Of a DNA stretch of 9,795 nt, positions 1-5,413 are shown piece after piece. Source of the DNA: JAEUJT01 sp044225205 (GTDB lineage: Bacteria > Myxococcota > Myxococcia > Myxococcales > Myxococcaceae); the NCBI GenBank assembly GCA_044225205.1, contig JBGAIY010000291.1:1-9795 (forward strand), in the 5' to 3' direction. Under the pieces are notes generated by a model. The model saw only the letters and a program-made list of their open reading frames with translations, was not told the DNA's origin and did no database searches. The position numbers were made by a program, and so were the translations under genes. Within the stretch, counting starts at the first letter, position 1; every line of letters starts with the position of its first letter.

Positions 1-1060
1 GCAGGTCGGAGACGATCAGCTCTTCGCCCGCGCGCTTGGTGACGAGCGCGCCGTAAATGACGTTGCGCAGCTCGCGAACGTTGCCCGGCCAGTGGTACGC
101 GCGCAGCACGCCCAGCGCCTCGGGGGTGACCGAATGCACCCTCGCGCGGCGCCGCGCCGCGTGGTCTTCGCTGTAGTACCGGTCGATCAACTGCAACAAC
201 AACGCGGGAAAGTCGTCGAGTCGTTCACGCAACGGAGGCAGCTCGATGAGCAAGGTCGCGAGCCGCTCGTACAAGTCGGCGCCGAAGTGGCCCGTTTCGA
301 TGAGCGGCTTCAGGTCGCGGTTCGTGGCCGCTAAAATTCGAAAGTCGACCTGCCGCCACGAATTTTCGCCCAAACGCGAAATGACCCGGTCTTCGAGCAC
401 GCGCAACAGCTTCACCTGCAAGGCAAACGGCGTGTCGTCGATCTCGTCGAGAAACACGGTGCCGCCTTCGGCCGCCGCCACGAGGCCGGTGTACTCACGC
501 ACGGCCCCAGAGAACGCGCCTTTCGCGTAGCCGAACAATTCGCCCTCCATCAGCTCGTTCGGTATCGCCGCGCAATTGATGGGCACGAACGTCTTGCTGC
601 GCCGGGTCGACCATTGGTGCACCAGCCGCGCGGTGAGCTCTTTGCCGGTGCCCGTTTCTCCGGTGATGAGCACCGGCATCGACGTCTGCGCGGCTTGGTG
701 AATGCGCCGCAGCAAGGCCTTGGCGGCGGCGCTTTCGGCCACGAAGTTCGGCGGCGCGGTCAGCGCGGGTTCTTGCACGAGCGACTCGTCGAGCCGGGCG
801 AGCAAGCGCTTTTCCCACCCCGGGTCTTTGACGCAAATGACGTCGATCGCTCCTCGGTCGACCGCCGCGTGCAGCCCACTCGTACCCACTTCATTCGCGA
901 CGACCCAGACCCACGGCCCCCCGGGCGCCGCCGGGAGCGTCGCCGAACGAATGACGGTCACCTGAGCCGCGGCCGCGTTCGTCAGAGCCCAGCCCGTCGC
1001 CCCAAGGCGCTGCACCAGCCCGTCGGGGGCTTTTTCTCCACGCCAATGCAAGTTGCGCAT
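1..1060 (-). CDS. Sigma-54-dependent transcriptional activator (NtrC-type AAA+ enhancer-binding protein), C-terminus cut by window edge
   Basis: This protein would bind upstream DNA and use ATP hydrolysis to remodel sigma-54 RNA polymerase into an open complex. I read 353 residues with no stop. Walker A is GETGTGKE (134-141). The sigma-54 contact loop is GAFSGA (181-186), where the family usually has GAFTGA. Walker B is TVFLDEID (201-208). ATNRDL (245-250) is the sensor I region, LPPLRER lies at 274-280 and the sensor II motif GNVRELRN at 326-333. Residues 1-95 resemble the second half of a receiver domain: GAIDVICVKDP (70-80) matches the region with the conserved Lys-Pro, but no phosphoacceptor Asp is evident. 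The ATG at 1060 is preceded by an in-frame TAG four codons upstream, so there is little room for an earlier start; no clear Shine-Dalgarno is seen. The DNA-binding HTH must lie to the left of the window. The gene is divergent from the PH-like/flotillin operon, which carries a sigma-54 promoter and is its likely target (inference). The AAA+ identification is very secure. Confidence 0.96.
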   Translation of the reverse strand, partial: MRNLHWRGEKAPDGLVQRLGATGWALTNAAAAQVTVIRSATLPAAPGGPWVWVVANEVGTSGLHAAVDRGAIDVICVKDPGWEKRLLARLDESLVQEPALTAPPNFVAESAAAKALLRRIHQAAQTSMPVLITGETGTGKELTARLVHQWSTRRSKTFVPINCAAIPNELMEGELFGYAKGAFSGAVREYTGLVAAAEGGTVFLDEIDDTPFALQVKLLRVLEDRVISRLGENSWRQVDFRILAATNRDLKPLIETGHFGADLYERLATLLIELPPLRERLDDFPALLLQLIDRYYSEDHAARRRARVHSVTPEALGVLRAYHWPGNVRELRNVIYGALVTKRAGEELIVSDL

Positions 1061-1062
1061 GC

Positions 1063-1091
1063 CGTGAATCTATTCGCGAATCAGCGTGAAT
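1063..1091. repeat. Three CGYGAAT direct repeats in the divergent control region
   Basis: CGTGAAT occurs at 1063-1069, CGCGAAT at 1075-1081 and CGTGAAT at 1085-1091, that is at 12- and 10-base steps, close to one helical turn. The middle copy is embedded in the 10-bp palindrome ATTCGCGAAT (1072-1081). The cluster begins three bases upstream of the activator's ATG and lies about 50-80 bases upstream of the sigma-54 element. This fits an upstream activator site and/or an autoregulatory operator. Function is inferred only. Confidence 0.4.
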
Positions 1092-1115
1092 GAAATGGCG
1101 ATGTGCGGGCGCGCG

Positions 1116-1132
1116 CGGTCTGAATTCGACCG
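1116..1132. promoter_or_regulatory. Candidate operator dyad CGGTC-N7-GACCG
   Basis: A perfect 5-bp inverted repeat (CGGTC and GACCG) flanks the 7-base spacer TGAATTC. It ends eight bases before the -24 part of the sigma-54 promoter. A protein bound here could help or block polymerase. The dyad is visible in the sequence; its role is a guess. Confidence 0.3.
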
Positions 1133-1140
1133 GTTGGGTC

Positions 1141-1157
1141 TTGGCTTGCGTGCTGCA
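1141..1157 (+). promoter_or_regulatory. Sigma-54 (RpoN) -24/-12 promoter of the PH-like/flotillin operon
   Basis: The sequence TTGGCTTGCGTGCTGCA carries the invariant GG (1143-1144) and GC (1155-1156) separated by exactly 10 bases, as the sigma-54 consensus YTGGCACG-N4-TTGCW requires. About ten of thirteen consensus positions match; the mismatches are AC to TT in the -24 box and the first T of the -12 box. The predicted transcription start is near 1168, leaving about 24 bases before the ATG at 1192, with AGGAG at 1181-1185 between them. Placement beside a divergent sigma-54 activator gene supports the call. Confidence 0.65.
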
Positions 1158-1191
1158 CAGCAGGTCTCCATCTGTTCACCAGGAGCGAGCG

Positions 1192-1566
1192 ATGCGATTT
1201 CAAATTTCACGAGCCGGGCCGTTTCGGTGGCTGCTCAGCGCGTTTTCGGCCACCGAGGCCCGTTCGTTCATCGCCGTCGAACCTGACGCCCTCGACATTC
1301 GGTTTGGTTTCTTTCACCAGCGCGTGGCACGGCGCGAAGTCAAAGCCGTGCGCGTCGAGTACCGCGAAGTGCCGTGGTACCGCTTGGGCATTGGGTGGAG
1401 AACGAACTTCGCCGGGCGGGTCGGGCTCATCGGTTCACCGAAAAACCTCGTGCTCATTGAATTGAGCAGGCCGAGGCGCATGTTCATTGGCGTCTCGGTT
1501 GTCGCGAAAGAACTGCTCGTGTCGCTCGACGCGCCTGACCAGTTCGTCGCCGCGGTGCGGGCGTGA
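1192..1566 (+). CDS. Small PH-like domain protein, function unknown
   Basis: A 124-residue protein with no signal peptide and no clear membrane segment. Alternating beta strands, a central GIGWR (66-70), the strand VGLIGSPKNLVLIEL (77-91) and the ending SLDAPDQFVAAV (111-122) resemble small bacterial PH-like domain proteins, which often close with a 'D-x-P-x-x-F/h' helix. The match is from family memory, so the fold is a moderate call and the ligand or partner is unknown. The start at 1192 is chosen because AGGAG lies six bases upstream; an earlier in-frame ATG near 1090 would precede the predicted transcription start. The gene is first after the sigma-54 promoter and is followed 53 bases later by the flotillin gene, so the two are probably co-transcribed and may both act at the membrane. 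Confidence 0.8.
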   Translation: MRFQISRAGPFRWLLSAFSATEARSFIAVEPDALDIRFGFFHQRVARREVKAVRVEYREVPWYRLGIGWRTNFAGRVGLIGSPKNLVLIELSRPRRMFIGVSVVAKELLVSLDAPDQFVAAVRA

Positions 1567-1619
1567 CGCGACACCAGAACGCTTCACTTCATTTCACATT
1601 CAATAAAGGGAGGCACATC

Positions 1620-3512
1620 ATGTTGGCGCAGCATCTGACAGAGGTGATCACCGCGGTCGTGGGGCTGTTGCTGTTGGCCGTGGTCGTGTGGTCGAGCGTG
1701 ACGGTCATTCGTGAAGACGAAAGCGGGTTGGTGGTGAAGAAGTTCGGCAAGGCGTTGCCGCCGGGCCGCCAAATCGCCCTGCAAGGAGAAGCCGGTTACC
1801 AGGCCGACTTGCTCGCGCCGGGCTGGCACTTCGGGTACTGGCCTTGGCAATACAAGGTCGAAAAGCTGCCGGTGGTGGTGGTGCGTTCGGGCGAAATCGC
1901 GCTCGTCGTCGCGGCTGACGGCGAGACGATACCGTCTGACCGCATTCTCGCGGCCGAGGTCGACTGCGACGGGTTTCAAGACGCTCGCGCGTTCTTGAAC
2001 AACGGGGGCGAAAAGGGCCGGCAGCTCGGGTTTTTGACGGCCGGTACCTACCGCATCAACACCGCGCTGTTTCAATTGGTCACCACCGACAACGCCGACA
2101 GCTTCGGCATGCGCAGCGAAATGCTCGAGGTCGCCTCGGTCGCGCCCGACCGGGTCGGCATTGTCACGACGTTCGACGGCAAAGCCATTGCCCAGGGAGA
2201 CCTCGCGGGTGCGCCGGTCGAAGGCCACGACTCGTTTCAACGTGGCCAAGCGTTCATCGAAGCGGGCGGCTGCCGCGGGTTGCAAGAGCAAGTGCTGCTC
2301 AGCGGGAGCTGGAACCTGAACCCCTGGTTCGTGCGGGTCGACCAAATACCGATGACCGAAATACCCATTGGGTACGTCGGCGTCGTCGTCAGCTACGTGG
2401 GCCGCGAGCACCTCGACTTGTCAGGTGACGACTTCACCCACGGCGACTTGGTCGAAAAAGGCCGCAAAGGCGTGTGGATCGAGCCGTTGCTGCCCGGCAA
2501 GCACCCCATCAACACCCGGGTCATGAAAGTCGAACTCGTGCCCACGACGAACATCGTGCTCAACTGGGCGACCAGGGTCGAACAGCACAAATACGACGAG
2601 AAGCTCGCACCCATTACGGTGCGTTCGAAAGACGGTTTCTCGTTCACCATCGACGTGTCGCAAATCATTCACGTGGGCATGAAACAGGCGCCGCGGGTCA
2701 TTTCGCGGGTCGGTTCCATGCAGAACCTGGTTGATCACGTGTTGCAACCCACGGTCGCGAACTACTTTCGCAACTCGGCGCAACAGGTGACCGTGCTCGA
2801 CTTCTTGGGCGAGCGCACGGCGCGGCAGACCGAGGCCTTTGACGCGATTTTGGCCGCGCTCAAAGCCTACGACGTCGAATGCATCGACACGCTGATCGGC
2901 GACATTCAGGCGCCGGCTGAACTGATGAAGACTCAGACCGACCGCAAGATCGCCGAAGAACTGCAACGCACGTACGAGGTGCAGCGGCAAGCGCAGGTGC
3001 AACGTCAACAACTCGAGAGAGAAACGTCGATCGCCAACATGCAGGGCGAAGTCGTTCGGAGTGAGCAGATGGTCGCCATTTCTGAAAAGAACGCCCTCGC
3101 GACCTGCGAGACCGCCAAGGGTGACGCCACGCGGCTCAAGTTGTCGGCCCAAGCCGAAGCCGAAGCCACCCGGGCTCGGGCCGAGGCGCAGGCCGTCGCC
3201 ACTCGGCTCGCGGGTGAAGCCGAAGCCGACGCCACCCGCCAAGTCGGCGCGGCCAAAGCGCAGGCGTACCGTGACGGTGTCATGGCCATGGGCAGCGACG
3301 GGTTCACCGCCATTCAAATCGCCGGCATTCTCGGCCAACACGGCGTGAAGCTGGTGCCCGACATCGTGGCGGGTGGTGGCGAAGGCGGCTCGAGCGCCAT
3401 GGCCAACGTGCTGTTGGCCAAGATGTTGAAGAACGGCCAGTCGGTCGCCCCTCAGGCCGTGAGCCCCTTGGCGGCGCCGTTGCCCAACGCGGCGAAGCGC
3501 CCCGGCGCCTGA
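1620..3512 (+). CDS. Flotillin-like SPFH/Band 7 membrane scaffold protein
   Basis: A 630-residue member of the flotillin/prohibitin (SPFH) superfamily, whose members oligomerise at the membrane and organise protein complexes. A single N-terminal membrane segment spans about residues 9-29. Then come four imperfect copies of a beta-rich unit: about 34-84, 91-153, 176-243 and 250-308. Each has a V/I-rich strand, a Gly turn, and a late G-[WYH]-x-[IL/F]-N type motif, for example LAPGWH (65-70), TAGTYRIN (140-147), SGSWNLN (228-234) and LPGKHPIN (291-298). The SPFH core continues to about 430. Residues 435-555 form an Ala/Glu/Arg-rich coiled coil, followed by a short Gly-rich and Pro/Ala-rich tail. 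The start at 1620 has GGGAGG at 1608-1613, six bases upstream; an in-frame ATG at 1563 lacks this. No NfeD-type partner gene, common beside bacterial flotillins, is present in the window. Probably driven by the sigma-54 promoter at 1141. Confidence 0.93.
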   Translation: MLAQHLTEVITAVVGLLLLAVVVWSSVTVIREDESGLVVKKFGKALPPGRQIALQGEAGYQADLLAPGWHFGYWPWQYKVEKLPVVVVRSGEIALVVAADGETIPSDRILAAEVDCDGFQDARAFLNNGGEKGRQLGFLTAGTYRINTALFQLVTTDNADSFGMRSEMLEVASVAPDRVGIVTTFDGKAIAQGDLAGAPVEGHDSFQRGQAFIEAGGCRGLQEQVLLSGSWNLNPWFVRVDQIPMTEIPIGYVGVVVSYVGREHLDLSGDDFTHGDLVEKGRKGVWIEPLLPGKHPINTRVMKVELVPTTNIVLNWATRVEQHKYDEKLAPITVRSKDGFSFTIDVSQIIHVGMKQAPRVISRVGSMQNLVDHVLQPTVANYFRNSAQQVTVLDFLGERTARQTEAFDAILAALKAYDVECIDTLIGDIQAPAELMKTQTDRKIAEELQRTYEVQRQAQVQRQQLERETSIANMQGEVVRSEQMVAISEKNALATCETAKGDATRLKLSAQAEAEATRARAEAQAVATRLAGEAEADATRQVGAAKAQAYRDGVMAMGSDGFTAIQIAGILGQHGVKLVPDIVAGGGEGGSSAMANVLLAKMLKNGQSVAPQAVSPLAAPLPNAAKRPGA

Positions 3513-3535
3513 AGCGAACGGCTTGAAATGATGGG

Positions 3536-3579
3536 GCGGGCGGTGGAGCGATGGGCTCCGCCGCCCGCGTTGTTTTTTT
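3536..3579 (+). terminator. Intrinsic terminator after the flotillin gene
   Basis: A 14-bp stem (3536-3549 paired with 3555-3568, one T-G wobble) closes a 5-base loop and is followed by GTTG and seven T residues (3573-3579). It lies 24 bases after the flotillin stop and should separate that operon from hsp20. Confidence 0.9.
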
Positions 3580-3592
3580 GAAGGCGCCGGCC

Positions 3593-3619
3593 TTGACAGT
3601 TTTTTCGTCTGGTTAGTTT
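3593..3619 (+). promoter_or_regulatory. Predicted promoter of the hsp20 gene
   Basis: A perfect -35 hexamer TTGACA (3593-3598) follows the terminator and is succeeded by a T-rich spacer. The best -10 candidates are TTAGTT (3613-3618) or TAGTTT (3614-3619), which give spacings of only 14-15 bases instead of about 17. No CIRCE element is present. The -35 is convincing; the -10 and the sigma factor are uncertain. Confidence 0.5.
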
Positions 3620-3632
3620 TGCGTTCAACGGC

Positions 3633-3649
3633 GGCCGCGTGGGGCGGCC
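3633..3649 (+). promoter_or_regulatory. GC-rich hairpin in the hsp20 leader
   Basis: GGCCGC (3633-3638) pairs with GCGGCC (3644-3649) across a 5-base loop, seven bases before the AAAGGAG ribosome binding site. It does not cover the Shine-Dalgarno, so it is not an obvious RNA thermometer; it could stabilise the leader or be fortuitous in GC-rich DNA. Confidence 0.3.
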
Positions 3650-3671
3650 CTCGCCCGAAAGGAGAATGCCA

Positions 3672-4142
3672 ATGCTTGCCAAATGGAACCCGTTTTCAGC
3701 TTCGAAAGTGACCGTACCCGTTCGTGATTTTGACGCTCTGTTGTCTGACACCGATACGCTGCTGCGTCGGGCGTTCTTCGACGACGGGTGGCCCGCCGCG
3801 TGGGGGTGGGCCCCCCAAGTCGCGGCACCCGCCACCGACTTGTTCGAAACCGAAAGCGAATTGACCCTGAAAATGGACCTGCCGGGTTTTGACCCCCAGG
3901 CCATGAACATCACGGTCGAAGGCGACGTGCTGACGGTGCGGGCCGAACGAAAGGCCGAGCGGCGCCCGAACGAGCTGGTTCGAAGCGAGCGGTCGTACGG
4001 TCAGGTCGCGAGGTCGTTTGCCCTGCCCAACACGGTCGACCCCAGCAAGTGCGAGGCCCGGTTCGAACACGGCGTGCTCACGCTGACCTTGCCCAAACGC
4101 GAAGAAGCCAAGCCGCGCTCCGTGCACATCAAAGTGCAATGA
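3672..4142 (+). CDS. Hsp20 / alpha-crystallin family small heat shock protein
   Basis: A 156-residue cytoplasmic chaperone of the small heat shock family, which holds unfolding proteins in soluble complexes without using ATP. The alpha-crystallin domain spans about 53-147: it opens with PATDLFETESELTLKMDLPG (53-72), continues through VEGDVLTVRAERK (82-94), and has the SERSYGQVARSFALP block (105-119) and the diagnostic A-x-x-x-x-GVL signature at ARFEHGVLTL (129-138). A C-terminal I-x-V (HIKVQ, 152-156) matches the motif that docks neighbouring dimers. Length is typical of class A bacterial Hsp20. The start at 3672 is chosen for AAAGGAG at 3658-3664, seven bases upstream; the ATG at 3666 is too close to it. 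The gene sits behind a strong terminator and has its own promoter, so it is probably monocistronic. Confidence 0.96.
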   Translation: MLAKWNPFSASKVTVPVRDFDALLSDTDTLLRRAFFDDGWPAAWGWAPQVAAPATDLFETESELTLKMDLPGFDPQAMNITVEGDVLTVRAERKAERRPNELVRSERSYGQVARSFALPNTVDPSKCEARFEHGVLTLTLPKREEAKPRSVHIKVQ

Positions 4143-4151
4143 GCGCGGTGC

Positions 4152-4185
4152 CGGGCGCCGCCGGTTGGTCAGAAGGCGGCGCCCG
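4152..4185 (+). other. Perfect 11-bp inverted repeat between hsp20 and the lipoprotein gene
   Basis: CGGGCGCCGCC (4152-4162) and GGCGGCGCCCG (4175-4185) form a perfect 11-bp stem with a 12-base loop. No T-run follows, so it is not a canonical intrinsic terminator. It could protect the hsp20 mRNA 3' end, attenuate read-through, or help Rho-dependent termination. It ends 20 bases before the lipoprotein start. Confidence 0.5.
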
Positions 4186-4205
4186 CGGGTAAGCTCGCGC
4201 GACCC

Positions 4206-5339
4206 GTGAAAACCCTGCTCCTTGGTTGCGTAGTCGTGGCTTGTGGCTGTTCAGCCTTGAGCCTGCCACGCCCTGACGGCGGCACCCCCGACGCCAGTTC
4301 GAGTGGCTCGGGGGGCGGTCAAGGAGGAGGCGAGACCGCGACGGGTGGCGGCGGTGGCGGCGGTTCGGGGGCCGGCGGCGGTGGAGGAACTCCCAGCACC
4401 GATGCCGGTATGCCCCAAAGCGCCGATGCCGGTTTGGCCCAGCTGGTCGCGGTGACGCTGGCGCGGCAGTCGAGCAAGACGTTGATCGCGCTCAGCGGCA
4501 CGAGCCAAGATCTGTGGGCACTCAGCGCCGACGGTGAAGTCGTTCGGGGCTCGGCAACCGGCTCCGCCCCGCAGCTCTCGGTCGCGGTCGACTTCAACCG
4601 CCCGCTCGTCGCGTTGGTGGTGCTCGACGCGGGAGTGTATTTGGCCGGGTCGACCGACCAGTTCGCCTGCGCGGGCTCCTGCGCCACGCCGGCCGACTTC
4701 ACCGCCACCTCGGTGACGGCGTCTCAAGACCAACTGGTGGCGCTGTGCTCGGGCAGTTCGGGCGTGTTCGCGGTCGGCTCTGCGGGGTCGGCGGGGTCGT
4801 TGTTTCAGTACCAGCCCGTGCAACAGACTTGGCGGCGCGCGCGGGTGCCAGTGTCGTACCCGACGCAATGTGCGGTGGCCAACGACGGGGCGGTGTTCGT
4901 CGTCGGCGAAGATGGGCTGGCGCGCTTCGTGCCGGCCGACGGCGGTGCCACCAGCGACGCGCTCGTGTTCGAGACCAACTGGCCGGCGCTCTCGGTCACC
5001 GCCGACTCCGTGCGTCTGGGTGACCGCCGGTACGTGATGAGCCGGGTCGACGGCGGGCGAGGAGTCGAATTCGTCAGTGAGTTCGACGCGTATTCTCTGG
5101 GGCAGATGTTCTTGGCGACGCACGGCGACGGCGGTGTCGACCTCGTCATGCAGGCGAGCACCTTTCTCTACTCGACCAACTGGGCGCGCTTCGTCGGCGG
5201 TCGGTGGGTTCGCGGCACCGGCTTCGTGACCTACCCGTACTTGGCGTGGGGCAGCCCCGACGGCGAGACGTTCATCGTCTCGGGTCAGAGCGACGGCGGG
5301 GCGACGCTCGAACGGGTCGTCTGGCCGCCCACCCCGTAG
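4206..5339 (+). CDS. Putative secreted lipoprotein with Gly-rich linker, function unknown
   Basis: A 377-residue protein starting with GTG. The N-terminus MKTLLLGCVVVACGCS is a short lipoprotein signal; VVA-C13 is the best lipobox, with C15 as an alternative lipidation site. A low-complexity linker follows (about 24-76) with DGGTPDA, long Gly runs (48-61) and two SADAG/STDAG units, a pattern common in surface lipoproteins of Myxococcota. The remaining ~300 residues contain repeated short beta-strand blocks such as LWALSADGEVV and AVANDGAVFVVGEDGLARF, which suggests a beta-propeller or Kelch/PQQ-like fold, although no canonical repeat could be assigned. Two Cys (about 154 and 159, in FACAGSC) could form a disulfide. 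There is no good Shine-Dalgarno before the GTG; translation may depend on the preceding hairpin region or be weak. No enzyme motif is recognised. Outer-membrane or periplasmic location is inferred. Confidence 0.82.
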   Translation: MKTLLLGCVVVACGCSALSLPRPDGGTPDASSSGSGGGQGGGETATGGGGGGGSGAGGGGGTPSTDAGMPQSADAGLAQLVAVTLARQSSKTLIALSGTSQDLWALSADGEVVRGSATGSAPQLSVAVDFNRPLVALVVLDAGVYLAGSTDQFACAGSCATPADFTATSVTASQDQLVALCSGSSGVFAVGSAGSAGSLFQYQPVQQTWRRARVPVSYPTQCAVANDGAVFVVGEDGLARFVPADGGATSDALVFETNWPALSVTADSVRLGDRRYVMSRVDGGRGVEFVSEFDAYSLGQMFLATHGDGGVDLVMQASTFLYSTNWARFVGGRWVRGTGFVTYPYLAWGSPDGETFIVSGQSDGGATLERVVWPPTP

Positions 5340-5360
5340 CCGGCCGGTGGGTGACCCTGT

Positions 5361-5375
5361 GCGTTACCAGAACGC
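5361..5375. promoter_or_regulatory. Candidate operator GCGTT-N5-AACGC upstream of the glutaryl-CoA dehydrogenase gene
   Basis: GCGTT (5361-5365) and AACGC (5371-5375) form a perfect dyad with a 5-base centre, 38 bases before the gcdH ATG. It lies inside a looser GGTGAC (5350-5355) / GTCACC (5388-5393) pair. TetR- and GntR-type regulators of acyl-CoA genes often bind such dyads, but no regulator gene is in the window. A TTGACC at 5377-5382 has no convincing -10 partner. Confidence 0.3.
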
Positions 5376-5413
5376 GTTGACCGGTCTGTCACCTGCGGAG
5401 TACGCCGCGACCC

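Noticed and set aside
1584..3341. Long open frames on the minus strand (275 and 306 codons) opposite the flotillin gene
   Set aside because: Their translations are Arg/His/Val-rich without recognisable domains, as expected opposite a GC-rich gene; the plus-strand flotillin explains the region.
3600..3671. RNA thermometer (fourU or ROSE) in the hsp20 leader
   Set aside because: The T-runs lie in the promoter spacer, upstream of the likely transcription start, and the only strong hairpin does not pair with the Shine-Dalgarno.
3580..3671. CIRCE (HrcA operator) before hsp20
   Set aside because: No TTAGCACTC/GAGTGCTAA inverted repeat is present.
4315..4395. Gly-codon tract as a phase-variable repeat
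   Set aside because: The GGC/GGT/GGA triplets are irregular and in frame; there is no perfect short-unit array likely to slip.
5377..5405. TTGACC as -35 of a gcdH promoter
   Set aside because: At 16-18 bases downstream there is no reasonable -10, and the start would fall almost on the ATG.
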